A stretch of DNA of 64,000 nt from Azorinus chamasolen (lineage: Eukaryota > Mollusca > Bivalvia > Cardiida > Solecurtidae), in assembly GCA_963576725.1 (NCBI GenBank), contig OY755238.1, positions 27,124,334-27,188,333 of the forward strand, given 5' to 3'. The notes under the pieces were generated by a model. The model worked only from the letters and a program-made list of their open reading frames with translations, was not told where the DNA came from and made no database searches. The translations under genes were made by a program, and so were the position numbers. Of the stretch, positions 9,590-22,379 are shown piece after piece; position 1 is the first letter of the stretch; every line of letters begins with the position of its first letter.

Positions 9590-11895
9590 GGCAGCCTCCT
9601 ACCTGAATGATTTCTTACCATATGCAGTGGTTTTGACTACTGGTATGTCTACTGTATTTGTGTCTCTGAAAGAGTAATTACAATTTTTATAGGTTACAAG
9701 ATCTTGTAGGTAAGGAGGAGATATTTTGTGATGGCATTTGCAAACTTCAGTTGCTATGAATCTGATTCTGCTGAGATGTAATGTTGGCATTTCAGCCTTG
9801 ATAAGTAGCTGCTCATAACTGGATGTGAAGTCATTGTATGTAATTTTCAGAGCCCTGCGTTGAAGTTTTTAAAGTTTCTTAGCATTTGATTGATTGTGGA
9901 AATGCCAAACCAAAGGACAAAAATTAAAATGTAATCTGATAAAAGACTTGTAAATAAGAAGTTTAGTATTTCTGTTTAAATGTTCGCTAAGTCTAAGTAA
10001 AACATTAAGTTGCCTTGCAGCTTTTTTGCATATTACACCTATATGTGCATTAGAATTCAACATAAAATCAATTTCTACACATAAAAAATTCACTTGCTTT
10101 TCACAAATTATTCTATTTCCATCAATATCCAAGCTAGGGAGAATATCGTTGGTCGTTTTCCCCACAGCGATAGTCTGAAACTTGTCGGGATTGGCTTGCA
10201 TCTGGTTCAAGTTAAACCATTGAATTAGAGTTTTGCTTTTATTTTCTAATACAGATTTTAAAATTGTAATATCAGTATGACAAAATGACAAAGTATTATC
10301 ATCAGCATAGTTGTAGAGTTTTCCTCTTTCAATGAAGTAAAATATTAAAAATTATCGGTCCAAGGATTGAGCCGTGTGGTATTCCCATGACAGTTTCACA
10401 CCATTCGCTGTGGGACTGACCTATCTTAACCCTCTGCCTTCGTCCAGTCAGATAGCTGTTCAGTAGCCTGCATGTGTTGTCAGACAACCCGTAAGCCCTC
10501 AATTTGAGGACTGTCAGATCATGGGGTAGGCAATTAAATGTCTTAGAAAGGTCTATTAAGATTGCTGCTACATGCTCCCCTTTGTCCAGGCCCATCATAC
10601 AGTCCTCAATTAAGCACAAGAGGGCCGTCTGACAACCATACCTTGTCTAAAAGCAGAAAGATTATTATCAAATAATATTTTTAAATGACTTCTCAACTGA
10701 TCTTCTAAAACCTTTTCAAACACTTTTGACATGGTGAGTAAGATACTAACGGGTCGGTAATTATTTGCTATAAAAGGATTATCATTTTTTAAAATGGGTG
10801 TTACTAAAGCCAGTTTGGGGTTTACAGGAACTGTTGAATTTGAAATCATATCATTAATGATGTTTGTTACAGAAATGGAAAGGGACTCAGCTGCACATCT
10901 CAAAATTTTAGGTGGCAGTGAGTCAACCCCAGTTTCTGTTTTTAAATTAAGAGATTGCAGCTGTTTTGTAACATGGTTACAATCCACGTGTCTAAAGTTA
11001 AAGGTGGTTGATAAAAACTCCTCTGTCCGGTCTGTGATAAAATTGTACAGTAACTCGGATGTGACTCATTTATTGCAGTTTGGTCAGGAATTTCAATATG
11101 TTCAGCTATGTTAACATAGCATATAGTATACATTTATTGCTGACTTTAGTCTGGTCTGATACAAGATGGTTATCTTCATGAAGTATTATTTAATTATTGT
11201 TTTTATTTTGCTGTTTGCTTGATAAAAAAGGTTTTATAGTAAGCCAAAAGTCTTTAGATTTGGGCCCACCACCGCAAAATCTCTCATGAAAGTATGTTCT
11301 GATTGAGGAGAGTTTGATTCTGTTGTGTGTGTGTTGTTTTGTTTTTTTTCATTTCTAAATTTTACATAATTTTCAAAATTTTGGCGTGTTCTGTTACGTA
11401 AATAGGTATTATGTGCTTGTCTGGTTTTGTAGATATGTTTTCGATAGACAGAGTTCATGTATGGTGGTGGGTCCTTTCTAGGTTTCTTTTGTTTTACAGG
11501 TGCATGGTTATCTACAACATCTTTCAACAGCATTTCAAAGGCCCAGTATTTACCATCAGTACTGTCAAAATATCACAAATATGGAATGGAACCTGAGAAA
11601 TAGCTTTGTTAAATATTTCTTCATCAAAATTGTTGTAGTTTCTAAATAAGATTTTGTCTTTGCTTACTGGCTTTACATTTTCTTTTATGCAGGTAAGAAT
11701 AATACTGTGACAGTCGCTGATACTACAGTTTGGTAAAGTGGTGTTGCAAAGATAATTTCTAAAATTTGTAAGAAAAATATCTAATAATGTGGGAGCTGAG
11801 ATTTTAGTAAAACAGGTTGGTAATTTAACAGTATTTATCAAACTAAAAGTGTCCATTGATAGTTCTTGTACGACAGACACCAGCAAAGCTATTGA
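9590..11895 (-). pseudogene. CR1/jockey-type LINE ORF2 relic
   Basis: Read on the minus strand from 11895 down, the pieces are in order: an endonuclease C-terminal region (LPNCSISDCHSIIL), a linker (RQAHNTYLRNRTRQNFENY), and RT. RT motifs seen are TPILKNDNP...NNYRPVSIL, LSAFRQGM, AAILIDLSKTFNCLPHDL, MGIPHGSILGPIIFN, NPDKFQTIAVG and FLCVEIDFMLN. The C-terminal tail contains MPTLHLSRIRFIATEVCKCH. Normal jockey-superfamily motifs are FDxVxH, QGSxLGP and LGV.lD. The FADD block is missing and pieces lie in different frames, so it is inactive. The 5' UTR and start are not visible, and the upstream end is joined to an arm-like sequence of the palindrome at 12090. Confidence 0.9.
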
Positions 11896-11940
11896 AAAAG
11901 TGTCCTGATAACGGTTGTTAGTGGACACTTTTGTACGCAC
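11896..11940. repeat. Small palindrome, diverged arm of the 12090-12265 palindrome family
   Basis: AAAGTGTCCTGATAACGG...GTGGACACTTTTG is itself self-complementary at its ends and shares CCTGATAACGGTTGT with the right arm at 12217. It abuts the 5' edge of the LINE relic. Confidence 0.6.
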
Positions 11941-12089
11941 GTGATTTGTGTGGTTAATACCTATCTACCTAGGATTTGAATTGGGTGAACCAAGGGGAAA
12001 ACATTTTGTACTCATTTGTGAAATATTCATTTTTATTCATTTTTAATCAAAATTAAAAGTCTACAACGTACTGTCGTACAAGTAAGATA

Positions 12090-12265
12090 CATGTACTCGT
12101 CTTACTACCAAAGTGTCTTCTTACAACCGTTATCAGGACAGTTTGTTCGCTTGACCTCAGAGAAGTGTCCTCGGCTACGCCTCGGACACTGTCTTCGGTC
12201 ATGCGAACAAACTGTCCTGATAACGGTTGTAAGAAGACACTTTGGTAGTAAGACTCGTACTGTAT
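12090..12265. repeat. Near-perfect ~170-bp palindrome
   Basis: The left arm, from CTTACTACCAAAGTGTC to CAGTTTGTTCGC, is matched base for base over about 50 bp by the right arm, from GCGAACAAACTGTCC to TTGGTAGTAAG. The interior (GTGTCCTCGGCTACGCCTCGGACAC) is also palindromic around CTAC. No coding function is apparent. Perfect arms imply recent origin or ongoing correction. Confidence 0.9.
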
Positions 12266-12339
12266 CTATTACTTAAAGGTTTAATTTTTTCAGCCTTTAA
12301 CATATTAAATACAGCATATTGTAACATATTAATACAATG

Positions 12340-12725
12340 ACTTGGATGAATGTGGACCACTAGTCCTTAAAATGGCCATTGTAACTGAATGACTGTAGAC
12401 CACTCATCCTTCAAGTGGCCATTGTAAATTGATGACTGTTGACCACTCGTCCTTCAAATGGCCATTGTAAATTGATGTCTGTAGACCACTCGTCCTTCAA
12501 ATGGCCATTGTAAGTGAATGACTGTAGACCACTCGTCCTTCAAGTGGCGATCGTAAGTGGATGACTGTAGACCACTAGACCTTCAAGTGACCATTGTAAG
12601 TGGATTGCTGTAGACCAATTGTTACTGCATGACTGTAGACCACTCGTCCTTCAAGTGGCGATTATGTGGATGACTGTAGACCACTAGACCTTCAATTGGC
12701 CATTGTAAGTGGATGACTAGGACGA
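12340..12725. repeat. 43-bp minisatellite, about 9 units
   Basis: The unit contains TGACTGTAGACCACTCGTCC then TTCAAGTGGCCATTGTAAGT. Variants include TAGACC for CGTCC and GCGATCG or GCGATTA for GCCATTG. Two stray units occur at 7640-7735. Confidence 0.9.
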
Positions 12726-15040
12726 TACCAAATATATGGCAATACAAAGACTGTGCTTTCTTTATACTTTACCTATTCATGACAGAAAATAGTGACTTCA
12801 TGAAATTGAGGCATATTAATTAGATGATGTTTTAATGGGATTTCAAGAAGATCATTTGGCCATGGCAGAAACTGTAGAATAAGGTTTGTATTATTGCATA
12901 AGCAAAGAGAGCAGACCCTGATCAAGCAACTTCTACATGTCCTTGGTAGACTTCGTAAAGGCTTGAAAAGGCGAACCTTTCAGGTAAATGGTTACTGAGA
13001 AATAGAACAGAAATATGTAAGCAGCTGACAGCAGTCTAGTATTCAAATATTTAATATTGATAAATACCATAAGGATAACATGTAAGAAACTAAATTAACC
13101 CGGACCTTGGTGTAAACACATTTTCACGCATGTATAGACAGGGTAGACCCAGACCAGACGACCCCTATAGGAGCCGTTTGATTTATAGCAGGTTATAAAA
13201 GCTCTTCAGGGCTTATGTTATTTGTAGTTGTATTGACGACTCAAAATAAATCGTATCTTATCTTATCTCTGTTTGCATTTGGTATGATATAGATCTGATT
13301 CTACAGTTTTTGTCAATGTAAACATTACATTATAAAACTTCAGCCAATAAATATTCATGATGTCATAATTTCTTGCATTAATATTGAACAGTCAAATGTT
13401 TAACTCTTCATATGCTATGTTTGTTGCCAGCCGATAAAGTCTTACAGTGGACTGTTTACTGTACATATATGCCTTTTGATTCCTACAGTGTAGACTCATA
13501 TCTGATAGCTGATGTTTGCCAAGAGTTTGGATCCATATGAGACGAACAGAGCTACAGATAAGGATGCGTACCCAAATTCTAAACGCGTCATTTCAGTACT
13601 GTGGCCAGTCTTTAGAATCGTCTCGAAGGGTTTGGAGGAGAGAAAAAAGCTATTTTTTGAAAATTTACGCGTCTTTTCTGGGCCTCTGCAAGTAACTTAG
13701 TGTGTTATCTGGAAATAAAATGTGCATGGGTAATCACAAATTATCTGCTAGGGTGTGAAAACAGGCCTTGAGACTATGTTTGGCCCTGGACTAGGAGTGT
13801 ACCATAATATAACAATCTGCGGATAGGGGGTACCAATGACATCATGAATATTTACTAGCTGAATTTCTATATTGGAACATAACACATTGTTTTTTGTTTT
13901 ATTTTGGCAGAAACTATAGAATCGCATCTATATACTTTCATAAGCAAAAAGTGCAGACCCTGATCAGACTGCTGACGCCGGAGCCGTTTGATCTCTGTCT
14001 ACTCTCATTACAAAGATGTGAATAAGTTCAAGCAAAATATTTTCAAGTTTATATTGTTATTCAGACATTAGTGTAACAATACATATATTTTATATTTTAA
14101 GTGAGATCTGAGTCCAGGTTCTACAGTGTATGGGAATTAATGGACATGGCAGAAACTGTAGAAGCATATCTATATCATTTCATAAACAAATCCTACATTA
14201 GCAGTCCGATCTGGGTCTACTCTGTTGACAAAGGTACATATAAGAGTATTTACTATTAATTGAGTAAAGGGTAAGCATAATCACAAACATGCACTGATCT
14301 CAATGACAAGGAAAGTGAAGAAGACAAGAGAATCACTATGCCCCCTACTTGACCTTTGACCTTGATGCATGATATTGACTTTAATATGTTACCCCTAAAC
14401 ATGACCGCCTTTATAAGTTACACGTGCATGCCCAGTTTGAAGTATGAATGTGCAATTAATACAAACTTATCGCCAACGTTAAAGTTGTCCACAAACCAAC
14501 AAACCATCAAACCTATCAACCAACGCACAGACAGGGCGTGTGGGGGTGAAAATAGATGGAATACAAATAGGAGACTATTAACTCTTTACTCATTAAACAC
14601 GTCATATATTACTCTGGTCTGCTCAGTTTGTGTATAATATAAATATAATTCTTTATTTGTTGTCAGAGCTTACCATTTCAGTGTTCATACGGCATTATAA
14701 AATTGATCTAATCAATATTCATGATGTCATTAGGCCTATTTCTTACATTACCATTCATGGAGTGAATGGTCAAATGGAGTATAGAGAAAGGGAGAATAGA
14801 TTGCGTTGTAGTCTTAACAATAATAAAATCAACCCAAATAAAACAAATACACACAAAAATACAAACAAAACACCATCTAAACCAGTTTTCTAGTAGAGAT
14901 GAATTTATATACTTTTAGGCAAGTGGCAGCTGCATGCAGGGTGAAAGTCATAAAGAATGCTCCTAGAGGAGCGTTTTGCATGACTTTCACCCCGCATTAA
15001 GCTGCCATTTGTCCTCAAGACCGATATATATATACTAAGA
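12725..15040. other. Intergenic, several decayed family B MITE halves and one family C hairpin
   Basis: GCAGAAACTGTAGAAT.. with ..ATAAGCAAA..GCAGACC (the left half of a B-type element) recurs near 12865, 13910 and 14155. A hairpin remnant AGACCC...CCCCTATAGGAGCCGT lies at 13145-13180. A family C hairpin at about 14925-15010 has arms AGTGGCAGCTGCATGCAGGG and complement around GCTCCTAGAGGAGC. ORFs at 13512, 14356 and 14630 show no family features. Confidence 0.6.
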
Positions 15041-15044
15041 AGTT

Positions 15045-16740
15045 GTGTTTTTATAGAATGTTCCTATCCAGTTAATACATGAGTCGCCAAATCCAAAGGT
15101 TTCTAAAACCTTAAACATAAACGTATGCTCTACAGTATCAAAAGCTTTCCTTAAAATCCAAGAACAAAATCACACCTTCCATATCTATTAAATCTGCAAA
15201 TTCAATTATATCTTGTATCTGCCTAATATTAAATCCAATATATCTATTTCTATTATAAAACCTTGTTGATCCATGCTTATCAAAGTTGAGAACACTTTCT
15301 GAATTCTCCTTAATAGACATCGTGTAGCAATTTTATAATCTATATTAAGAAGTGAATTCGGTCTCCAATGTTCAATGTTTGTAGGATCTCCTTTTTTGTA
15401 AATTAATGATAAAATGCTGTGTTTTTGAGATTGTGATAGTTCTCCTTTTTTATAAGCATGGTTTAAAGAGTTTACAAGCATTTGCCCGACGTTAGACCAG
15501 AATTCTCGATAAAACTTCAACTGTGAGACCATCGCTCCCCGGACTTTTATTTAGCTTCATTTCTTTAAGTGCATTACAAACAATCGGTTTTAGATAATTA
15601 TCCATCACAAAGAGAAGACGTTTTATTGAGTGCTGGAATCAGTATATTATTAAAATAGCTATTTAGGTCTTTGTGGTTAACGTCGTATTTTGTATACAAA
15701 GTTTGATAATAGTCTGCTTCGGCTTTGAGAATTTCGCTTGTGTCTGTTAATAATGTTCCGTTTACTTAGAGTGTCTGCATTAACTTTCTTGATTGTCTTA
15801 ATTTTTCTAGACTAAAGCAGTATTTTGTACTTTTTTCATTTTCGTTTAAAAATTGAATTCTTGATCTGATCATAGCTCCTTTTGATTTATATGAGTTAAT
15901 GTGTTCTATTTGCTTTTGTATGTTGGAGGTTTTATATGCAATATATGGTGGAATAGGTTCACTATCGTCATATTTTCTTATTTGATAAAGTTCATTTTCA
16001 AGATTTCGCAAAATCGTGTTTCATTCTTTCGCTTTTTGTTTCGAGTATTCTAAAGTGAATGATTTTATTTCAGCATTTAAAAGTTCCCAGCTAACTCGGG
16101 GATCGATATTCAAAATTTCTATATTTTACAGGTAGAATCAATGAAATTATTCATGTTGTGTATAAATGTTTCATCATCTATTAAGGAATTATTAAATTTC
16201 CATGTTCCTGGACCTCGTTTATTACTTAAACTTATCATTAACGATATCGCCATATGATAAGTTTATTTTATTCCATGAATGAACAGTCGGGAGTATATTT
16301 TCATTATTTAACCAATAGTCTATTCTGCTTTTTTCAACTCCATTCTTACGTCTCCGTTATCCTTTAGTAAAGATAAACTGTTTTTAAAGAAAGCATCTCG
16401 TACTTTTCTGTCATTATGAGCATATATGTTTAAAAGTGTTAAGTAATCGGTGTTTTTTTGTTACATTTAATAGGAGTAATCTACAAAATTTGTCTGACAA
16501 CACTTCTTCTATTTCTAGACTAGACCATTATGTATCATAATCGAAACACCTCTATTATTGCTCTTTCCAAAGGCATGATAACAATTCTATCCTGTAAATT
16601 CCATTTCTAGTGTAAGCTCCAGCTCACTAGTGAATTGTGTTTCTTGCAGGTATACGATATTTGCTTTTTTACCATTTTAGAAGACGCCCTCGATTACTTG
16701 CATCTCTTAGCCATTGGGCGTTTAGAGATAGGAAATGAAT
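15045..16740 (-). pseudogene. Tx1/L1-type LINE ORF2 relic
   Basis: On the minus strand: a pre-RT segment with KSKGAMIRSRIQFLNENEKS then TKYCFSLEKLRQSRK; RT with SQLKFYREFW, KGELSQSQKHSILSLIYKKG, IEHWRPNSLLNIDYKIA, STLISMDQQGFI and VILFLDFKESF; and FGFGDSCINWI near 15070. This order is characteristic of L1/Tx1 elements (RSR..W.E..EK..KYF..LEK; SQ...I.LI.KKGD...NWRPISLLN.DYKI). The 3' half of RT is absent and frames are broken. The region 16020-16740 fits a decayed endonuclease by position only. Confidence 0.88.
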
Positions 16741-17029
16741 CAAGTTATTCTGAATCTTATATAATTTAAGAAGTTGTCTAGTGATTGTAGGAGGCTGTTT
16801 CTACAAAACATTTGGTTATGATTACGTTTGGTCGTTTACGGTAGAATAAAGCTAGCTTTTATGGTCTACAAAGGTAAAATCATATTTCGGAATGACACAC
16901 CCATTAGTCCACAGTTTTGTGCATTGAATAATATAACTCCAGAAAATCTACAATATTATTCAAGAGTACATAAAACGCACAGTCAGTCAAAATCATGTAA
17001 TCAGTGACCTATTTCAGTAGAGTTACACT

Positions 17030-19105
17030 AAGACCTGGGTCTAGACCTTCCTAAAACTGGGTATACCTTACTTGACACTGTCTTACACAGAACCGATCTG
17101 GGTATTCACAGTTGTGTATACTATTCAAAAGTACATATAATGCATGACCAATCATAATCACGTAACCAGTGACATACAGTAGTAGAACTATACCAATACC
17201 TGGGTCTAGACCTCCTCAAAACTGGGTATACCTTACTCGGCACTGTTTTACACAGAGCCGATCAGGGGCTTCCCTTTTTTTAATTACCCATAAGTACATA
17301 TAATATATAACCGATCAAACGCATGTAAACAGCAATATACAGCAGTAGATTTATACTAAGACTTGGGTCTAAACCTTCTCAAAACTGGGTATACCTTACT
17401 TGTCACTGTCTTGCACAGAGCCGATCTTGGTCTTCACAGTTTTGTATATTATTCATAATTTCTTATAGTAAGTAACCTTTCAATATCATGTAATTAGTGT
17501 TATATAGTAGTAGATTTATACTAAGACCTGGACCTAAACCTTCTCAAAACTGAATTTACCTTACTTGTCACTGTCTTGCACAGAGCCGATCTTGGTCTTC
17601 ACAGTTTTGTATATTATTCATAATTTCTTATAGTACGTAACCATTCAATATCATGTAATTAGTGTAACATGGTAGTAGATTTATACTAAGACCTGGACCT
17701 AAACCTTCTCAAAACTGGGTATACCTTACTTGGCACTGTCTTACACAGAGACGATCTGGGTCTTCCAAAACTATCCGTAAGTACATATATCACATAACAA
17801 ATTAAAACCATGTAATCAGTAAACCATGTAAACTGGGTATACCTGTATTACACAGAGCCGGTCTGTGTCTTCACAGTTTTGTATAATATCCATAACTACA
17901 TAAAGTACGTAACCATTCAAAACCATACAATCGGTTGCATATAGCAGTATGTTCATACTACGAACTTGGTCTAAACCTTCTAAAAACTGGGTATACCTCA
18001 CTTGGCACTGTCTTACACAGGGCCGATCTGGGTCTTCACAGTTTTGTACACTATTTATAAGTACATATAGTACATAACCAATCAATACCACGTAACCCGT
18101 GTTATACAGCAGCTGATTAATACTAAGACTTTGGTCTAAACCTTCTCAAAACTGGATATACCTTACTTGGAATTAGCCTACATAGAGCCGATCTCGGTCT
18201 TTACAGTTTTGCAAACTATCCATAAGTGCACCCTGTACGTAACCAATTAATACCATGTAATCAGTGATATATTGTAGTATATGTTTATTAAGACCTGGGT
18301 CTAAACTTACTTAGCACGGTCATACACAGAGCCGATCCAGGTTATCACAGTTTTGTATACTAGTCATAAGTATACATAGTACGTTACCAATAAATACCAT
18401 ATAACCAGTGTTATACAGTAATATATATTATACCTGGGTTTTAAACCTTCCTGGGTATACCTTACTTGGTACTGTCTTACACAGAGCCGACCTGGGCCTT
18501 CACAGTTTTGTATACTACTCATAAGTATATACAATACAGTCAGAAACATGTTATCAGTTATATACAGTAGTAGAATTACACCTGGGTCTAAGTCTTCTCA
18601 AAACTGGATATACCTCACTTGGCACTATCGTACACAGAACCTACATGTAACCAGTGACATACAGTAGCAGAACTATACTAAGACCTGATTCTAGACCTAC
18701 TAAAAACTGGATATACATTACTTGGCACAGTCTTACACAGAGCCGATCTGGGTCTTCACAGTTTTGTATATTACCCATAAGTATATACAATACTTAACCG
18801 ACCAGAAGCATGGTCGACCAGAAGAATGTAACCAGTGATATACAACAGCAGACTAAGACCTTGGTCTAAACCTTCTCTAAACTGGGTAGGCCTTACTTGT
18901 CACTGTTTTACACAGAGCCGATCTGAGTCTTCACAGTTTTGTACAATATTTATAAGTACATATAAGTACATAACCAATTAATATCATGTAATCAGTGTTA
19001 TATAGTAGTAGATTTATACTAGGCCCTAGGTCTAAACCTTCTCAAAACTGGGTATTCTTCACTTGGCACTGTCTTACACAGAGCCGATCTTGGTCTTCAC
19101 AAGTT
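17030..19105. repeat. Tandem array of ~145-180 bp units, about 13 copies
   Basis: Each unit contains AAACTGGGTATACCTTACTT, GGCACTGTCTTACACAGAGC, CGATCTGGGTCTTCACAG, TTTTGTATACTAT and an ACCTGGGTCTAAACCTTC segment. The CACAGAGCCGATC motif occurs near 17093, 17266, 17413, 17579, 17741, 17852, 18014, 18184, 18325, 18479, 18735, 18909 and 19077. Unit length varies by deletion. Part of the unit (GAGCCGATCTGGGTCT) resembles an arm of the family B palindromes. Minus ORFs of 61 and 91 codons are readings of this array. Confidence 0.9.
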
Positions 19106-19334
19106 TGTATACTATCCACAAGTACATATAATATATAACCATATATATGTTTGAAATATTAACACCATGAATATAAATCAGCTGATCTGCAAAATGGCAT
19201 ATCAGCACAGATCTTTTTGGCAATGGTAGAAACTACAGGATTCTGTCCAAGTTATTTCATAAACAATCAGCAGATCCTGATCAGACGGCTATACAATGAG
19301 GTCTTGTTTTGATGTTTGTAGATCTCTATATTTT

Positions 19335-20040
19335 CTTTTAGATAACATATTTGTGCGATATAGGGGATATCATGGGTACAACTTGTGCACCTCTTGTTGC
19401 AGTTTGTTTTTTGTATTGCTATGAGAGGAAATGTATGCTAAACTTAAAACCTGGTATACAATCTGATACTGTTAATTCATTTAATAAAACCTCTAGGTAT
19501 TTAGACGATATTTTGAATGTGGATAATCCTTATTTTGAAACTATGGTTTCTTCTATTTACCCAAAACAACTTACTTTATACAAAGCGAATCGATGCTTCC
19601 TCTTTCTATCATAAATGATAAAGTTTCGTCCAAAAGATACGATAAAAGGGAGGATTTTAATTTCAAAATTGTTAATTATCCTTTTCTAGATGGAGATATG
19701 TGCCCCCGTCCTACATCTAATTGGGTTTATAGTTCTCAACTTATTCGCTTTGCCCTAGCCTGTTCTTTGCTAGATAGTCGTAATTTAATTATAACTGAAA
19801 AAACAACAACAATAAAACCATGTCTGCAATTTTCTCTTTTCACATTGCTACTTTTGTTTTCGAAGTATCTCCAACTTTCAGTATATATTCTTAAGCAAAG
19901 TTACTGATAGCATAAAATTAGAAAAGCTTTTTCTAAATTTTATTATCGAAATTGACCTCCCATTAGTAAATATAAATGCAATCTACGGATCTTAAATCCT
20001 TTGTCATTAATTATCACATTTAAACCCTTTAGGAAGAAAG
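19335..20040 (+). pseudogene. Decayed GTxCAPL-type reverse transcriptase
   Basis: Frame 1 gives MGTTCAPLVAVCFLYCYERK and then SRYLDDILNVDNPYFETMVS (RT motif Y-x-DD, here YLDDIL), then SSIYPKQLTLYKAN. After a frameshift: SKRYDKREDFNFKIVNYPFL and SQLIRFALACSLLD. Further remnants lie near 19900-20040. It is the upstream neighbour of the region preserved at 59610-60311. Frameshifts near 19590 and 19800 kill it. The class is an unusual metazoan RT family. A link to Penelope-like elements is possible but not shown here. Confidence 0.82.
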
Positions 20041-20049
20041 GTTATGACC

Positions 20050-20665
20050 CCATGTTTGGCCGGGTAGAGATTGTGGTGAATCAATTGAAAGGCTTTATTG
20101 TGTGGCTTGGCACGGTGAGCCAGAGGCCCTGGGTTCGAGTCCGAGTCGAGAAACAGCATTTTCACCGTGTTACATTTGGCGCCCAACGTAAATAACCCAC
20201 ATGGTGATATATATGAAGATAATTTGTAATAATAAGAAACTCGTGGAATGTTCTTTGAGTAAGAATTCGGTACGAATTATTGTGTAGAGGATATGTGTGT
20301 AGCCAGGTTTAGATTGTGTAGAATCAGTTGATAGGCATTACTGTTTGGCTTGGTAGCTCGGTCGGTGGAGTGTTTGCATGGTGAGCCAGAAGCCGTTGGT
20401 CGAGAACTTTTTCACCGTGTTACGTTTGGCCCCCAACGTGCGGCTGTGCCTGTATGAACTCCGAGTTCGATTTCAAGTCGTTTTCATACCCATAGAAATT
20501 CGGGACGAATTTCAACTTGCTGGTGTGGTATGTCACAGTGTGTAGGTTTATCATCACTTGCTATACAAGCGTACTTTTATGACGACGTGGTAGAGTGCAT
20601 GACCTGAACCTGGCGACCTGGGTACGATCCCGAGTCTGAGCGGGTATGTTTCGCTATTAGAACAC
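20050..20665 (+). repeat. Three tRNA-like SINE-type modules
   Basis: Polymerase III box B-like motifs occur in GGGTTCGAGTCC (about 20131) and GGTACGATCCC (about 20619), with box A-like starts TGGCTTGGTAGCTCGGTCGG (20347) and GACGACGTGGTAGAGTGCAT (20581). The first two modules share CACCGTGTTACATTTGGC/CACCGTGTTACGTTTGGC and AACGTNNGGC-type tails. None folds into a full tRNA with CCA-acceptor pairing by eye, so I call them tRNA-derived repeats, not tRNA genes. Confidence 0.5.
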
Positions 20666-20689
20666 CCGATGACACCATTATATTGCAAC

Positions 20690-21110
20690 GAACTGCATGT
20701 TTGGTTATTGACCCTTTTAAGTCGGTAGCTACGCTTCCCTCTATGATTGCGCGATGACAGACCGAGGGTAGTACTCTATGATGGTTTACTCTTAAACACA
20801 GAAACAGGATGAGCTTATCAGACACATTTATTGCCTTTTCTCTGTCGTGACCTTAACGGCTTCTCTGTAGTTGCTCTGACTTTGACTGACTTTCATGGTT
20901 GTTGTCATGCTATGTTATACATATTGTCCTGTGTTTATGCAGTGGTGACATCTGGTTGGGATGCCTTTATTAACCCTATGTGTTAAGCTATGGTGACTTT
21001 GAGATAAGTGTGAGGTTAGGACGTCCGTGGACTGGTTTAAAGCCCAAGTGGTGGTTTTGCCACTGACCGTTCCAATGCGGTACTCTCTTTGTCATCCTTG
21101 AATTTCAATA
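20690..21110 (+). repeat. Retroelement-associated repeat (plus copy of 588-1195)
   Basis: Contains GGTAGTACTCTATGATGG, TTCTCTGTAGTTGCTCTGAC, TTGAGATAAGTGTGAGG, TTAGGACGTCC and ACCGTTCCAATGCGGTACTC. The same blocks follow the RT ORF at 60311 (CTTCACAGCTGCTCTGACTT, ACCGTTCCAAGACGGTACTC), supporting a role as the 3' region of the same retroelement. Confidence 0.65.
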
Positions 21111-21761
21111 ATTCGATACATTTTGAGGTCTTGAGTGCAAATTGTCCTTTTCTAAAAAGTCCTCACAATGAAGAATATTTTCAATGATTTGTGTGTCCTA
21201 AGCACAATTTACTTGTCGTTGTAAAATCACGTGTTACTTTGTATATCGAAACTATATGTACCATGTGTTGCAATAACCTGCATTGATTCGTATGGTAGTC
21301 ATTTACTGTGCCATCCGCACCACCTATAAAACCAGAAAACGAGTGTCGGTATCAAGGTAGCTGTATGTTTTTTTATATATATATAACGCACACTAGTATT
21401 GTGTGGTATGCATACAGGTATGTGCGCCAAATGCGTGTCAGAAAAGCATTGTATGGATATGTCTGTTGTGTATAGTTATCATTTCTGCGCTAGAAATCAA
21501 AACGCTTAAATACTTGAGTCTACCCATTATTGCATGATTGGAATATAAAACCCTAAAAGAGTCTAAGAAGGTATCGACCCAAAGACCCGATACTCTATTA
21601 TCAGCGGCAACTGTGTACTCCGGGACCGTACGGGTTATAAGTAACCATTTAATGATTGTGTGTTGAATGACAAACAGTGAAGATCCTGCGAACAAAGGGC
21701 TCCTCCTGTAGCCCTGTGATCTGGGTCTATTATATTTGCATTCAAATGGTTAGTGAATGTA

Positions 21762-22010
21762 TTATCCCATTACTCCATAAATACCCCGTTCGGTGCCTTT
21801 GCAAACAGAGTAGACCCAGATCACACGGATCCTATAGAAGCCGTCTGATCAGGGTCTACACTGCTTGCTTGATATGATATAGATATGATTCAACAGTTTC
21901 TGCCATGACTAAAACACCTTGTGTCCATGTCCATGATAAAATTAATCTAATTTATATTCACGATGTCATTATTTCTTACATGAATATACATAAAGTAAAG
22001 TCAGTATTAC
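21762..22010. mobile_element. Palindromic MITE family B-type
   Basis: Left end TTATCCCATTACTCCATAAA. The hairpin arm TTTGCAAACAGAGTAGACCC and complement surround ACGGATCCTATAGAAGCCGT. The right part has TTTCTGCCATG and ends in the ATATACATAAAGTAAAG form. The terminal TTAA on the right is not clear. Confidence 0.65.
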
Positions 22011-22162
22011 TTTTTTTTCCCGCTGGAGGAGGCGGGCATTATCAGAGTGGGCATTCAGAATTTATTTTTTAAAACCAGGGGGTGGCTCAATGCAGAATGA
22101 ATGTAAAACTCTTACTGGAGCTTTATACATAATATATTCCTGCTTAAAAAATAACACATGCC

Positions 22163-22379
22163 TTAACCCTTTCCCTGTTCTATATTTATTTCAATTTTCA
22201 ACACCTACTGAATATCCATTGACAAAATAATTAACAATGCAACCAATTCAGAAAGTAAAGAAACACATCTATCGAATTACATTGGCAAACAGGTCAGACC
22301 CTAATCAGACAGCTCCTATAGGAGCCGTCGGACCTGGGTCTACTGTTTGAAAACTTGTTTATATGAAGGAAAAGGTTAA
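22163..22379 (-). mobile_element. Palindromic MITE family B
   Basis: TTAACCCTTTCCCTGTTCTA at the left and TATGAAGGAAAAGGTTAA at the right, bounded by TTAA. The central palindrome has arms GGTCAGACCCTAATCAGAC and complement around AGCTCCTATAGGAGC. Same structure as 24922-25154. Confidence 0.85.

Noticed and set aside
20050..20665. Genuine tRNA genes
   Set aside because: Box A and box B-like motifs are present, but no complete cloverleaf with acceptor pairing and anticodon arm could be traced. The modules are repeated and decayed, as in SINEs.
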